Numbered from the stretch's first letter, positions 48,177 through 58,060 are shown. The stretch is DNA of 64,000 nucleotides from Devosia sp. (GCF_017744655.1 NZ_JAGIAW010000014.1:248001-312000), one strand, 5' to 3'. The notes: generated from the letters alone by a model not told the origin. Numbers and translations: made by a program.

Positions 48177-50174
48177 TTAGCGCGCTCCGCTCAGCAGGCG
48201 CGTGCGGGTGTCTTCGACCTCGGCAACGGCCTCGACCGGGATGTAATAGTCGCGGTCATAATTGAATGTGTGGATGATGGCAGCGCCGATGAGCGCCACG
48301 AAGCTCAGGATGGCGAGCCACCACATGTACCAGATCAGGGCAAAGCCAAGCACGACGCTGAGACCCGCCAGGACGATGCCTGTGCCGGTATTGCACGGCA
48401 TATGGATTTCCATGAAGTCCTTGGTCGGACGCTGTGCATGCCGCGTCTTCATGTCCGCCCAGGCATCGTTGTCGTGGATGATGGGTGTGAAGGCAAAGTT
48501 GTACTGCGGCGGCGGTGAAGAGGTCGCCCATTCGAGCGTACGGCCATTCCACGGATCGCCCGTCGTGTCCCATTCCTTGTTCTTGCCAAGGATGGAAACG
48601 GCGAACTGCACCAGCATGGCCGCAATACCACCCGCGATCACCAGGGCGCCGATACCGGCAATGATGAACCAGATCTGCAGCGACGGATCGTCGAACGTAC
48701 GCAGACGTCGCGTAACGCCCATCAGCCCGAGCACATAGAGCGGGCCGAAGGCCAGCCAGAAGCCGACATTCCAGAGCCAGAACGAGATCTTGCCCCAATA
48801 GGTGTTGAGCTTGTAGCCAAAAGCCTTGGGCCACCAGTAGTTGATGCCGGCGAAGATGCCGAACAGCACGCCGCCGATAATCACATTGTGGAAGTGCGCC
48901 ACGAGGAACAGCGAATTGTGCAGCACGAAGTCGGCCGGCGGCACGGCAAGCAGCACGCCGGTCATGCCACCGATGGTGAAGGTGAGCATGAAGGCGATGA
49001 GCCACATCATCGGCAGTTCGAAGCGGATACGGCCCTTGTACATCGTAAAGAGCCAGTTGAAGATTTTGGCACCTGTCGGGATCGAGATGATCATCGTCGT
49101 GATGCCGAAGAACGAGTTGACGCTCGCGCCCGAACCCATGGTGAAGAAGTGGTGCAGCCAGACGAGGTAGGACAGCACGGTGATCACTACGGTCGCATAG
49201 ACCATGGACGTGTAGCCGAAGAGCCGCTTGCCCGAGAAGGTCGAGGCAACTTCGGAAAAGATGCCGAAGCACGGCAGGATGAGGATGTAGACCTCCGGGT
49301 GACCCCAGATCCAGATGAGGTTGATATACATCATCGGGCTGCCGCCGAAATCGGCGGTAAAGAAATTGGTGCCGACATAGCGGTCGAGCGCCAAAAGCGT
49401 CAGCACGGCGGTCAGGATGGGGAAGGACGCAACAATGAGCACGTTGGTGCAGAGCGAGGTCCAGGTGAAGACCGGCATCTTCATCAGGCTCATGCCCGGG
49501 GCACGCATCTTGATGATGGTCGCGATCAGGTTGACGCCCGATAGGGTCGTGCCCACGCCCGCCACCTGCAGCGCCCATATATAATAGTCGACGCCCGAGG
49601 CCGGTGAATGCTCGATCCCCGACAATGGCGGGAAGGCCAGCCAGCCAGTTTGAGCGAACTCACCGATAAAGAGGCTGATCATGACCAGCACGGCGCCGCC
49701 GGCGGTCATCCAGAACGAAAAATTGTTGAGGAACGGGAAGCTGACGTCACGCGCGCCGATCTGCAGCGGCACCACATAGTTCATGAAGCCCGTGATCAGC
49801 GGCATGGCCACGAAGAAGATCATGATCACGCCATGCACGGAGAATAGCTGATCATAATGGTGGGCGTTGAGGTACCCCTCATAGCCATTGAAAGCGATGG
49901 CCTGCTGCAGGCGCATCATCAAGGCGTCGGCAAAGCCGCGCAGCAACATGATAATGCCGAGCACCATGTACATGATGCCGATCTTCTTGTGGTCGACGCT
50001 GGTAAACCACTCTTTCCAGAGATAGCCCCAGAGCTTGAAATAGGTCAGCGCGCCCAGAACGGTGAGGCCACCAATGGCCACGACGATGAAGGTGATGACC
50101 ACGATCGGTTCATGCAGTGGCAGGACGTCCCAGGTGAGACGCCCGAAAATGAAGGACCAGAATTCGTTTGTCAT
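48177..50174 (-). CDS. cyoB: Cytochrome o ubiquinol oxidase subunit I
   Basis: A protein of 665 residues with about fifteen helices, the length of E. coli CyoB. The heme and copper ligands are visible: the low-spin heme histidine in [16 protein letters not shown], the cross-linked His-Tyr pair in [12 protein letters not shown], the CuB histidines in [12 protein letters not shown] and the heme o3 histidine in [13 protein letters not shown]. It reduces oxygen to water while pumping protons and oxidising ubiquinol. It overlaps the end of cyoA by four bases. Confidence 0.97.
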   Translation of the reverse strand: MTNEFWSFIFGRLTWDVLPLHEPIVVITFIVVAIGGLTVLGALTYFKLWGYLWKEWFTSVDHKKIGIMYMVLGIIMLLRGFADALMMRLQQAIAFNGYEGYLNAHHYDQLFSVHGVIMIFFVAMPLITGFMNYVVPLQIGARDVSFPFLNNFSFWMTAGGAVLVMISLFIGEFAQTGWLAFPPLSGIEHSPASGVDYYIWALQVAGVGTTLSGVNLIATIIKMRAPGMSLMKMPVFTWTSLCTNVLIVASFPILTAVLTLLALDRYVGTNFFTADFGGSPMMYINLIWIWGHPEVYILILPCFGIFSEVASTFSGKRLFGYTSMVYATVVITVLSYLVWLHHFFTMGSGASVNSFFGITTMIISIPTGAKIFNWLFTMYKGRIRFELPMMWLIAFMLTFTIGGMTGVLLAVPPADFVLHNSLFLVAHFHNVIIGGVLFGIFAGINYWWPKAFGYKLNTYWGKISFWLWNVGFWLAFGPLYVLGLMGVTRRLRTFDDPSLQIWFIIAGIGALVIAGGIAAMLVQFAVSILGKNKEWDTTGDPWNGRTLEWATSSPPPQYNFAFTPIIHDNDAWADMKTRHAQRPTKDFMEIHMPCNTGTGIVLAGLSVVLGFALIWYMWWLAILSFVALIGAAIIHTFNYDRDYYIPVEAVAEVEDTRTRLLSGAR

Positions 50175-51361
50175 AGCGCGTCAGCCGAGGTGTTTTGGTT
50201 GAAGGCGAGCTTGCCGGCGAGCCAGTCAAGCGCGGGCGCATTGCTTTGCGCGACCATTTCGGGACGGGTCAGCCCCTTGCCGACGAGCGGCGCTGCGTTC
50301 GGAGCCTTGAGCGCCGGCAGCTTTGCCGTCATGGCAATGGCTTCGTCCGTCGAGCAGATCGCCGCGACATAGGTCTTCTGCGGCCCGAAGGGTGCACGGT
50401 TCTTTTCGCCGCCGCCATAAAGCTCGGGCGCCAGATTGTTGACGCCGGCATGGCCGAGGCCACCCTGCTCGTCGATCGACATCATCTCGCTTACACACAT
50501 CTTGTCGCGCTCGACGCACATATTGACGATGGCGGTGTAAAGCCCGCTTTCTACGCCTGAGAAGTGCATCACCGGCACACGCTCGCTCGGCTTTTCGACT
50601 TCGAGATAACGCTGGCGGCTGAGCATGTCGGGCGAGTTGCGAACCTCGGCGACCCAGGTCTCGAATTCGCCATCGCTCACGCCCTTGGTTTCGAAGTGCA
50701 TGCCCGAGAACCCGTGGCCGCTATAGTGGGCAGCAATGCCCTTATAGGTGCCCGGCTCATTGATGACGCCGTGGAGACGCGTCTGCATGCCCGGCATGGC
50801 GTAGATCTGGCCAGCCATGGCGGGAATGTAGAACGAGTTCATCACCGTCGAAGCCGTCAACTTGAAGCTGATCGGCCGATCGACCGGCGTCACGAATTCG
50901 TTGACGGTGGCAATATCGTATTGCGGGTAGATGAACATCCACTTCCAATCGAGCGCCACGACCTCCACTTCGAGGGGCTCGACTTCTGCGACCACTGGCC
51001 GGTCCGGACCAAGGCGACCAAGCTGGCGATAGGGATCGAGCAGATGCGTCGATACCCAGGTCACCGCGCCAAGGCAGATAATGATGGCGAGCGGGGCAGA
51101 CCAAATCACCAGTTCGAGCTGGGTCGAGTGATCCCAGTTCGGCTCATATTTGGCATTGTTGCCCTGCCGATATTTGCGCGCGAACAGCACGACCAGCACC
51201 ATCACCGGAATGATGATGAGCAGCATGAGCACTGTTGCGATGATGATGAGATCGCGCTGCTGCACGGCGACATCGCCGGCCGGCGCCATCACCACGGCAT
51301 TGCAGCCGGCGAGAAGTGGTGCCACCAGGGGCACAAGAAGAAGTTTGGCAAAACGAGACAT
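50171..51361 (-). CDS. cyoA: Cytochrome o ubiquinol oxidase subunit II
   Basis: A lipoprotein of 396 residues with lipobox LLAGC near residue 20. Two membrane helices follow, then a cupredoxin-fold periplasmic domain. The place of the CuA ligands reads [15 protein letters not shown], without the cysteines of cytochrome c oxidases, which identifies a quinol oxidase. [20 protein letters not shown] is typical. The C-terminal 100 residues carry the COX-aromatic-rich part plus an extension. The ATG at 51361 gives the signal peptide, so the longer track start is rejected. It is the first gene of the operon. Confidence 0.95.
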   Translation of the reverse strand: MSRFAKLLLVPLVAPLLAGCNAVVMAPAGDVAVQQRDLIIIATVLMLLIIIPVMVLVVLFARKYRQGNNAKYEPNWDHSTQLELVIWSAPLAIIICLGAVTWVSTHLLDPYRQLGRLGPDRPVVAEVEPLEVEVVALDWKWMFIYPQYDIATVNEFVTPVDRPISFKLTASTVMNSFYIPAMAGQIYAMPGMQTRLHGVINEPGTYKGIAAHYSGHGFSGMHFETKGVSDGEFETWVAEVRNSPDMLSRQRYLEVEKPSERVPVMHFSGVESGLYTAIVNMCVERDKMCVSEMMSIDEQGGLGHAGVNNLAPELYGGGEKNRAPFGPQKTYVAAICSTDEAIAMTAKLPALKAPNAAPLVGKGLTRPEMVAQSNAPALDWLAGKLAFNQNTSADAL

Positions 51362-51564
51362 TGCGGCCCTTGGGAGGAAGACTGCGCTTGGTTTGCGGAC
51401 TACTCCCGTGGCATCCTCTGCGCCATCGGACATTTTGTCCACTCGCAAGCGCCCTCTCTTTGATGCAAGACAGCTTCAAACCAGTCCATAGCGAGTGACT
51501 GACCGCCTTCTCCCCTCTCCCGGAATGCGGATCGGAAATTCAATAAAACCAGGAGCTTAGCGAC
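51362..51564. promoter_or_regulatory. Divergent promoter region of cyoABCD and the MFS gene
   Basis: 203 bases without a gene between two divergent starts. Promoters for both should be here. No FNR-box or other regulator site was recognised. Confidence 0.5.
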
Positions 51565-52893
51565 ATGGCAGCCTCCACCCCCCAGGTCCCTGAGACTTCA
51601 GCCGAACACGACGCACGCCAACTTCACGACACGCACAGACCCGTCGACGCCAACGAGATCGCCATCGGTGTGATTATTGGTCGCACCTCGGAGTTCTTCG
51701 ATTTCTTCGTTTATGCCATCGCCTCGGTTCTGGTGTTCCCGACGCTGATCTTCTCTTTTGCCGATCCGTTAACCGGCACGCTTTTGTCCTTCGCCGTCTT
51801 CGCCCTGGCCTTCGTTGCCCGCCCCATCGGCACGGCGATCTTCCTTGCCGTCGACCGCCGCTACGGGCGCGGGGTCAAGCTCACCATCGCGCTGATGCTG
51901 CTCGGCGTCTCCACCGTGGCAACAGCGTTCCTGCCCGGCTACGATCAGGTCGGCTGGCTTGCCGTCGCCATTCTCGTCATCTTCCGTATCGGCCAGGGTC
52001 TCGCGCTCGCCGGCACCTGGGATGGTCTCGCCTCGCTCCTCGCCCTCAACGCCCCCCAGCAGAAGCGCGGCTGGTTCGCCATGGTGCCCCAGCTCGGCGC
52101 CCCCATCGGTCTTATCGTTGCATCGGCGCTCTTCGCCTATCTTTCTTGGGCCCTTTCGGCCGAAGATTTCCTCGGCTGGGGCTGGCGCTATCCCTTCTTC
52201 GTGGCCTTCGCCATCAATATCGTGGCGCTCTTCGCGCGCCTTCGCATCGTGGTCACGCCCGAATACACCCATCTCTTCGAGAGCGGCGAACTCGAACCCT
52301 CGACGCTGCGCGAGACCATCACCAATGACTGGCGCAACATCGTCATCGGCGCCTTTGCGCCGCTCGCGAGCTTCGCCCTCTTCCACATGGTGACCGTGTT
52401 CCCGCTCTCCTACGTGTTCCTCTACACCCAGGAAGTGCCGGCCAATTTCCTCGTCATCGAAATCGCCGCCGCCTGCGTCGGCCTCGTCGCCGTGGTGCTC
52501 TCGGGCTATCTCGCCGACAGCATCGGCCGCCGCCAGCTCCTCGGCTATTCGGCTGCCGCCATCGGCGTCTTCAGCATCTTTGCGCCACTGCTGCTCGGCG
52601 CTGGCCAGACCGGCGAAACCATCTACATGATCATCGGCTTTGCCCTGCTTGGTCTGTCCTTCGGTCAGTCCTCTGGTGTCGTCGCCGCCAACTTCACCCG
52701 GCTTTATCGCTATACCGGCTCGGCCCTGACCTCGGACCTCGCCTGGCTTTTCGGCGCCGGCTTCGCGCCGCTCGTCGCATTGCTGCTGTCGAGCAACTTT
52801 GGCCTCATCTCCTCGGGCGCCTATCTACTCTCGGGTGCGGTCTGTACGCTTGTTGCACTCTACCTCAACCGGCACTTGGCCCGTACTAACTAA
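51565..52893 (+). CDS. MFS transporter (metabolite:H+ symporter-like)
   Basis: A protein of 442 residues with twelve predicted helices. EFFDFFVYAIASVLVFP near residue 48 is the first helix typical of the metabolite:H+ symporter group (ProP/ShiA-like), and DRRYGRGVKLTIALML is the loop 2-3 motif A in variant form. A transporter of this type is often found next to cyoA in alphaproteobacteria. The substrate is unknown, with a small organic acid or osmolyte as a guess. A strong terminator follows. Confidence 0.87.
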   Translation: MAASTPQVPETSAEHDARQLHDTHRPVDANEIAIGVIIGRTSEFFDFFVYAIASVLVFPTLIFSFADPLTGTLLSFAVFALAFVARPIGTAIFLAVDRRYGRGVKLTIALMLLGVSTVATAFLPGYDQVGWLAVAILVIFRIGQGLALAGTWDGLASLLALNAPQQKRGWFAMVPQLGAPIGLIVASALFAYLSWALSAEDFLGWGWRYPFFVAFAINIVALFARLRIVVTPEYTHLFESGELEPSTLRETITNDWRNIVIGAFAPLASFALFHMVTVFPLSYVFLYTQEVPANFLVIEIAAACVGLVAVVLSGYLADSIGRRQLLGYSAAAIGVFSIFAPLLLGAGQTGETIYMIIGFALLGLSFGQSSGVVAANFTRLYRYTGSALTSDLAWLFGAGFAPLVALLLSSNFGLISSGAYLLSGAVCTLVALYLNRHLARTN

Positions 52894-52916
52894 CTGTTCT
52901 TGCAAACCTATTGAAG

Positions 52917-52954
52917 CGCGCGGCCATTCCCATGGCCGCGCGTTTCGTCTTTTT
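52917..52954 (+). terminator. Rho-independent terminator after the MFS gene
   Basis: An 11-base perfect stem CGCGCGGCCAT/ATGGCCGCGCG with a TCCC loop, followed by TTTCGTCTTTTT. Confidence 0.92.
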
Positions 52955-52992
52955 CGCCTTCCTTCCAAAAGAACGAGTGCACGCCGTCAATC

Positions 52993-53009
52993 TTGTATGG
53001 TACATGTAA
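52993..53009. promoter_or_regulatory. Candidate GntR operator before the sugar dehydrogenase operon
   Basis: TTGTATGGTACATGTAA is an imperfect palindrome 60 bases before the start codon. Its first 11 bases are repeated exactly at 62708-62718, before the GntR/FCD gene. It is probably bound by that regulator. Confidence 0.6.
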
Positions 53010-53068
53010 CCGCGCGGCGAAAAGACGAGTCACCAAGCCGTGGTTTTGATGGCATGCGAGGAGCGGAA

Positions 53069-54349
53069 ATGGCCAAGACTTATGCAATCGTGGGCACGGG
53101 CGGACGGGCCAGGATGTTCTACGAGGCCATCCTCGGACCGCATAAGGACAACTCGCGCGTCGTCGCCCTTTGCGACACCAATCAGACCCGTATGGACTAC
53201 ACCAACCGCCTCTTCGTCGAAGAGCTCGGTGGTCAGGCCGTGCCGACCTACAAGGCCGGCGACTTCGAGAAGATGATATCAGAGCAAAGGCCCGATTTCG
53301 TCATCGTCACTTCGGTCGACCGTACCCACCACAAGTACATCATCCGCGCCATGGAACTCGGCTGCGATGTGATCACTGAAAAGCCGATGACCGTCGACAA
53401 GGAAAAGTGCCAGGACATCCTCGACGCCGTCGAGCGCACCGGCAAGAACATCCGCGTCACCTTCAACTATCGCTATGCCCCGCACAATTCGGCCCTGCGC
53501 GAACTGATCGCCGAGGGCGCCATTGGCACCCCCACCTCGATCCATTTCGAATGGCTGCTCGATACCCGCCACGGCGCCGACTATTTCCGCCGCTGGCACC
53601 GCGACAAGCGCAATTCCGGTGGCCTGATGGTCCACAAGTCGACCCACCATTTCGACCTCGTCAACTTCTGGCTCGGCAGCCAGCCCGACACGGTCTTTGC
53701 CATGGGCGACCTGAAGTTCTACGGCCGCGCCAATGCCGAGGAACGCGGCGTCTTCACGCCCTATACCCGCACGACGGGCGTGGAAGCCGCGAAGGACGAC
53801 AAGTTCGCCATCGACCTGACCTCGAACCCCGTGCAAAAGGCGCTCTACTGGGACGCCGAAAAGGAAGATGGCTACCAGCGCGACCAAAACGTCTTTGGCG
53901 ACGGCATTTCCATCGAAGACACGATGAATGTCATGGTCCGCTACCGCAACAAGGCGGTGATGACCTACTCGCTCTATGCCTATGCCCCGTGGGAAGGTTT
54001 TAACGTCGCCATCAACGGCACCGGCGGGCGCTTGGAATTGATGGTGCGCGAAACCTCCTACATCAATGCCGGCTCGACCTCGACCGCAGAGGGCGCCGCC
54101 AAGGGCATCGACCTCTACCACTTCCCGCTCCACGGTGAGCCACGCGTCATCCCGATCAAGCATGCCGAGGGTGGTCATGGCGGCGGCGACAAGATCATGC
54201 TCGAAGAAATTTTTGGCAACGCAACGCCGCGCCCGGGCTATGGCGCCAACCATCGCGACGGCGCCCTCTCGATCCTGACCGGCATCGCCGCCAACCAGTC
54301 CTTTGCTACCGGCCTGCCGGTTGACGTGCGGACACTGGTAAAACTCTGA
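53069..54349 (+). CDS. Gfo/Idh/MocA-family dehydrogenase
   Basis: A protein of 426 residues. The NAD(P) site is TYAIVGTGGRARMFYEAIL at the N-terminus and the conserved lysine motif is VITEKPMTVDKEKCQDIL near residue 108. The catalytic histidine region reads GGLMVHKSTHHFDLVNFW. GAGGAGCGGA precedes the ATG at 53069, whereas the track start at 52799 lies within the MFS gene. It probably oxidises an aldose or a glycoside as the first step of the pathway encoded downstream. It is 14 bases from the dehydratase gene. Confidence 0.92.
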   Translation: MAKTYAIVGTGGRARMFYEAILGPHKDNSRVVALCDTNQTRMDYTNRLFVEELGGQAVPTYKAGDFEKMISEQRPDFVIVTSVDRTHHKYIIRAMELGCDVITEKPMTVDKEKCQDILDAVERTGKNIRVTFNYRYAPHNSALRELIAEGAIGTPTSIHFEWLLDTRHGADYFRRWHRDKRNSGGLMVHKSTHHFDLVNFWLGSQPDTVFAMGDLKFYGRANAEERGVFTPYTRTTGVEAAKDDKFAIDLTSNPVQKALYWDAEKEDGYQRDQNVFGDGISIEDTMNVMVRYRNKAVMTYSLYAYAPWEGFNVAINGTGGRLELMVRETSYINAGSTSTAEGAAKGIDLYHFPLHGEPRVIPIKHAEGGHGGGDKIMLEEIFGNATPRPGYGANHRDGALSILTGIAANQSFATGLPVDVRTLVKL

Positions 54350-54363
54350 TCGGGGGCCGGGCG

Positions 54364-56094
54364 ATGCGAAAAACGCCCGACCAGCTCCGTTCGGCGCGCT
54401 GGTTCGCGCCGGACGACCTCCGCAGCTTCGGCCATCGCTCGCGGCTGATGCAGCTCGGCTATTCGGAAGCCGACTTCATGGGAAAACCCGTGATCGGCAT
54501 CCTCAATACCTGGTCCGAACTCAACGCCTGCCACAGCCACTTTCCCGAACGCGTCGAGGCGGTGAAGCGCGGTGTCCTGGCCGCTGGCGGCTTCCCGGTA
54601 GAGCTGCCGACCCTCTCGGTCGATGAGAGTTTTACAAAGCCTACCTCCATGCTCTACCGCAACATGCTCGCCATGGAAGCGGAAGAAAACATCCGCTCGC
54701 ACCCGCTCGATGGCGTGGTGCTGATGGGCGGCTGCGACAAGACCACGCCCGGCCTCGTCATGGGCGGCATCACGGCCAATGTGCCGATGATCTATCTGCC
54801 CGCCGGCCCCATGCTGCGCGGTAATTATGCCGGCAAGCCCTTGGGCTCGGGCTCCGACGCGTGGAAATACTGGGACGAACGTCGCGCCGGCAATGTCACG
54901 GATGAGCAGTGGCAGGGCCTGCAAGGCGGTATCGCCCGCTCGGCCGGCGTCTGCATGACTATGGGCACGGCCTCCACCATGACCGCCATCGTCGACGCCA
55001 TGGGCCTCACCCTACCCGGCGCCTCCTCGATTCCCGCCGTCGACTCGGCACACCAGCGCATGGCCGCCGATTGTGGCCGCCGCATCGTCGATATGGCCTG
55101 GGACGACATCACCCCCGCCCACATCGTCACCGAAGCCGCGGTGCGCAACGGCGCCGTGGTCGCCATGGCGACCGGCTGCTCGACCAATGCCGTGGTGCAC
55201 CTCATCGCCATGGCCCGCCGCGCCGGCGTCGACCTCTCGCTCGACGACCTCGATGCGCTCGGCCGCACCACCCCGCTCATCGCCAATGTCCGGCCCAACG
55301 GCCAGGGCTACCTGATGGAAGACTTTTACTTCGCCGGCGGTCTCCGCGCGCTGATGACGCAGATCACCGACCGGCTGCATCTGGGCTGCATGACGGTCAA
55401 CGGCAAGACCCTCGGTGAAAACCTCGAAGGCGCCGTGGTCTACAACGCCGACATCATCCGCCCACTCTCAAACCCGGTCTATCACGAAGGCTCTTTGGCG
55501 GTTCTCCGCGGCAATCTCTGTCCCGATGGCGCGGTCATAAAACCCGCAGCCTGCGACCCCAAATACTACCGCCATCAGGGCCCGGCGCTGGTCTATGATT
55601 CCTATGCCGAGATGAAGGCGGCGATTGACGACGAAGACCTCGAGGTCACACCCGACCACGTCCTCGTCCTCCGCAATGCCGGCCCGCTCGGCGGCCCCGG
55701 CATGCCCGAATGGGGCATGCTCCCCATCCCCAAGGCCCTCATCAAGCAAGGTTTTCGCGACATGCTGCGCATTTCCGACGCCCGCATGTCCGGTACCTCC
55801 TATGGCGCCTGCGTGCTCCACGTCGCGCCCGAATCCTATGTCGGCGGCCCGCTTGCCCTGCTCCGCACCGGCGACATCGTGCGCCTCGATCTCGACGATC
55901 GCCGGCTCGATATGCTGGTCGCCGAGGACGAACTGGAGCGCCGCCGCGCCGCCTGGACCCCGCCTGCCCCGCGCTTCGAACGCGGCTGGGGCTGGATGTA
56001 TTCCAAACACGTCACCCAGGCCGACAAGGGCTGCGATTTCGATTTCCTCGAACGCAGCTTTGGCGCGGCTGCGGGCGAACCCGACATCTACTGA
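54364..56094 (+). CDS. IlvD/Edd-family sugar-acid dehydratase
   Basis: An iron-sulfur dehydratase of 576 residues. The three cluster cysteines are visible in NACHSHFPERV, MGGCDKTTPG and GVCMTMGTASTM. ARMSGTSYGACVLHVAPES is the conserved C-terminal active-site region. The start (RSARWFAPDDLRSFGHRSR) and the lysine-rich middle match L-arabonate/D-xylonate-type members more than IlvD itself. It removes water from an aldonate to give a 2-keto-3-deoxy acid, which the next gene product would process. It is 15 bases from the lyase gene. Confidence 0.93.
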   Translation: MRKTPDQLRSARWFAPDDLRSFGHRSRLMQLGYSEADFMGKPVIGILNTWSELNACHSHFPERVEAVKRGVLAAGGFPVELPTLSVDESFTKPTSMLYRNMLAMEAEENIRSHPLDGVVLMGGCDKTTPGLVMGGITANVPMIYLPAGPMLRGNYAGKPLGSGSDAWKYWDERRAGNVTDEQWQGLQGGIARSAGVCMTMGTASTMTAIVDAMGLTLPGASSIPAVDSAHQRMAADCGRRIVDMAWDDITPAHIVTEAAVRNGAVVAMATGCSTNAVVHLIAMARRAGVDLSLDDLDALGRTTPLIANVRPNGQGYLMEDFYFAGGLRALMTQITDRLHLGCMTVNGKTLGENLEGAVVYNADIIRPLSNPVYHEGSLAVLRGNLCPDGAVIKPAACDPKYYRHQGPALVYDSYAEMKAAIDDEDLEVTPDHVLVLRNAGPLGGPGMPEWGMLPIPKALIKQGFRDMLRISDARMSGTSYGACVLHVAPESYVGGPLALLRTGDIVRLDLDDRRLDMLVAEDELERRRAAWTPPAPRFERGWGWMYSKHVTQADKGCDFDFLERSFGAAAGEPDIY

Positions 56095-56109
56095 ACCGAA
56101 AGGCGCGAC

Positions 56110-57009
56110 ATGACCCGCACGCTCGACCGGGCCCTCACCGGCATTTCAGGCATTCTCGTCACGCCCTATGACGAAAACGGCGACATTGCCCCGCAAAAGC
56201 TGGTGCCCGTCCTCGACCGCGCCCTCGGCGCGGGCCTCCACATGCCGGTGATCAACGGCAATACCGGCGAGTTCTACGCGCTGACGACCGAAGAAGCCTC
56301 CACCATGGTGCGCGAGGTGGTTCACCTCGTCGCCGGCCGCGCGCCGGTCCTCGCCGGCGTCGGCCGCGGCATCCGCGATGCAGAGGCATTGGCTAAAACC
56401 TCGGCCAATGCCGGCGCCGCCGCCCTCATGGTGCATCAGCCACCCGATCCCTTCGTCGCCCCCCGCGGCATCGTCGACTACCTCAAGGCCATTGCCGACG
56501 CCTCTGGCGGCTTACCCATGATGCTTTATCTCCGCAACGACACCATCGGCACCAAGGCGATTGCCGATCTCTGCGCCGTGCCCGGGGTAAAAGGCGTCAA
56601 ATGGGCGACACCCAATCCCCTAAAACTCGCCGAAGCCAAGGCCGCCTGCGATCCCGACATCGTCTGGGTCGGCGGTCTCGCCGAAGTCTGGGCCCCCGCC
56701 CTCTACGCCGTCGGCGCCCGCGGATTCACCTCCGGCCTCATCAATGTCTGGCCCGAACGCTCCCTCGCCATTCACGCTGCGCTCGATAACGGAGACTATG
56801 TCAGCGCCAACAAGCTCATCGCCGGCATGAAGGCCTTCGAAGACATTCGCGCCGAAGAAATGAACGGCACAAACGTCACCGGCGTAAAGGCCGCCTTGCA
56901 GGCCTTGGGCCGCGATTGCGGCCCCACGCGCCCACCCTCCGCCTGGCCGCTGAGCCCGCCCCAGCAGCAGAAGCTCGAAGCCTTCATAGCGGAGAACGGG
57001 CTCACATAG
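56110..57009 (+). CDS. DapA/NAL-superfamily lyase or dehydratase
   Basis: A TIM-barrel protein of 299 residues. INGNTGEFYALTTEEAS is the carboxylate-binding GxxGE-type loop, MMLYLRNDTIG holds the tyrosine, and the Schiff-base lysine is in VKGVKWATPN. Downstream of an aldonate dehydratase, such enzymes either split 2-keto-3-deoxy acids to pyruvate and an aldehyde or dehydrate 2-keto-3-deoxy-L-arabonate to 2-ketoglutarate semialdehyde. The aldehyde dehydrogenase encoded at 61107 fits either. Its end overlaps the convergent small ORF by eight bases. Confidence 0.9.
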   Translation: MTRTLDRALTGISGILVTPYDENGDIAPQKLVPVLDRALGAGLHMPVINGNTGEFYALTTEEASTMVREVVHLVAGRAPVLAGVGRGIRDAEALAKTSANAGAAALMVHQPPDPFVAPRGIVDYLKAIADASGGLPMMLYLRNDTIGTKAIADLCAVPGVKGVKWATPNPLKLAEAKAACDPDIVWVGGLAEVWAPALYAVGARGFTSGLINVWPERSLAIHAALDNGDYVSANKLIAGMKAFEDIRAEEMNGTNVTGVKAALQALGRDCGPTRPPSAWPLSPPQQQKLEAFIAENGLT

Positions 57010-57157
57010 CTCCAGCACTCAGCACCTCTGCCACTGCGCCGATACCTATGGCGACCAACACCAATGCCATCAGCACAATGACGGCAATGACGCCCCTTTC
57101 GAGATCATCGCGCGCCGTGCTTGAGCCACTTTTCGCCCGTCTGATCGGCCGTCTCAT
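57002..57157 (-). CDS. Single-span small membrane protein C
   Basis: A 51-residue product. A basic N-terminus (MRRPIRRAKSG) and an acidic-basic hinge (ARDDLERG) precede one membrane helix (VIAVIVLMALVLVAIGIGAV). Its ATG overlaps the stop of the 44-residue ORF (ATGA). The track shows a longer version from 57205 that ignores this coupling. It shares its layout with the previous ORF. The function is unknown. Confidence 0.6.
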   Translation of the reverse strand: MRRPIRRAKSGSSTARDDLERGVIAVIVLMALVLVAIGIGAVAEVLSAGAM

Positions 57158-57288
57158 CCGGCGACCCATACGACGAAACCGGCGAGAACACAGAACGACA
57201 CACAAACAAAGGCAATGATCAGGAGCGCGCCCTTATCGACATCGCTTTCATGCGCCTCAGGCCCACGCCGGGCCATATCCCGCCTCAT
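57154..57288 (-). CDS. Single-span small membrane protein B
   Basis: A 44-residue product, too short for the ORF track. It starts MRRDMARRGPEAHESDVDKG, then one membrane helix, ALLIIAFVCVSFCVLAGFVV, and ends WVAG. Its ATG overlaps the GNAT stop (ATGA) and its stop overlaps the next ATG (ATGA). Two perfect overlaps in a row make real translation likely. The N-terminus resembles that of protein C, so they may be diverged copies. Confidence 0.6.
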   Translation of the reverse strand: MRRDMARRGPEAHESDVDKGALLIIAFVCVSFCVLAGFVVWVAG

Positions 57289-57740
57289 GACGCCACCAGC
57301 GGCAGACGAAACTCGCCGCCCTTTCCGCTGAGAAAGCCGCTATCGGCGAGAAAGGCCTGCAAGTCGGCCGCATCACCCGGAACATGGGCAGTCACCACGG
57401 CGGCTCCCGCAAGGTCCGCCCGCGCAATGCCGGTTTCGAGCAATAGCCGCCCGATGCCGCGCCGCCGGGTCGAAGCCTCGACACCGAGCCAGGCCAGCCG
57501 GGCCACGTCGGCGCCCTTGTGATGCCAGATCACCACCGCGCCGACCACAAGCTGGCACTCCGTCGCGACATGCACATGGGCGTCTTCTGCTTGCAGCAAT
57601 GTCTGCCAGATCGGATGTTCGCCACCGACGCCACCCGGCAGCCGTTCGGAAAGGCCCCACAAGCCGTGTACATCCCCGAGGCGCGCTTCATGCAGCCGCG
57701 CAAAGGTTTCAAGGCGCGTCATCGATGCCACCATGGACAT
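57285..57740 (-). CDS. GNAT-family acetyltransferase
   Basis: A protein of 151 residues. The acetyl-CoA loop is visible as RRRGIGRLLLETGIARAD near residue 95, preceded by ARLAWLGVEAST. The ATG at 57740 has GAGGAGCAGGTC before it, so the track start at 57779 (inside the previous small ORF) is rejected. The substrate is unknown. It is flanked by three small single-span membrane proteins in one compact minus-strand run, so it may act at the membrane or on one of them. Confidence 0.82.
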   Translation of the reverse strand: MSMVASMTRLETFARLHEARLGDVHGLWGLSERLPGGVGGEHPIWQTLLQAEDAHVHVATECQLVVGAVVIWHHKGADVARLAWLGVEASTRRRGIGRLLLETGIARADLAGAAVVTAHVPGDAADLQAFLADSGFLSGKGGEFRLPLVAS

Positions 57741-57750
57741 GACCTGCTCC

Positions 57751-57906
57751 TCACCAACCACTGAGAAAGGCGATGGCAATCAGCCCTGCCATGATGATCG
57801 AGCAGGTGAACAGGACAAACCTGCCGCCTTTCGGCTCGACCACTTCATGCGGCTGATCGCCAGACAGGCCATTTCGATAATGAAGAAGGTAATAGGGGGG
57901 ACGCAT
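57751..57906 (-). CDS. Single-span small membrane protein A
   Basis: A 51-residue product from the second ATG of the track ORF. It starts MRPPYYLLHYRNGLSGDQ, has a charged hinge (EVVEPKGGRF), then one membrane helix, VLFTCSIIMAGLIAIAFL, near the end. It ends ten bases before the GNAT start. Start choice and function are uncertain. Confidence 0.5.
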   Translation of the reverse strand: MRPPYYLLHYRNGLSGDQPHEVVEPKGGRFVLFTCSIIMAGLIAIAFLSGW

Positions 57907-58022
57907 GGTCTTGCACTCCAGGTTGGTTGCAAGACGATCCTGCGCCTCTGGCGCATAAAGCCTCCATTCGAAATCATGCGCGCGATATAAGGCCGGCATA
58001 AAGAAGCCGCGCTCACACGGTC

Positions 58023-58050
58023 CGTCACCCCGGTCCGACCCGGGGTGACG
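58023..58050. terminator. Strong hairpin after the sugar ABC ATPase gene
   Basis: CGTCACCCCGG and CCGGGGTGACG form an 11-base perfect stem with a six-base loop, ten bases past the ATPase stop. No T-run is seen, so it may be a Rho-independent-like 3' end or an intergenic palindromic repeat. Confidence 0.6.
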
Positions 58051-58060
58051 CTCGACACCG

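Noticed and set aside
48256-49578. Minus-strand ORF of 440 residues inside cyoB
   Set aside because: It is an out-of-frame reading of cyoB, rich in His, Arg and Ala, with no family pattern.
53279-54253. Minus-strand ORF of 324 residues
   Set aside because: Antisense of the Gfo/Idh/MocA gene, which has clear motifs.
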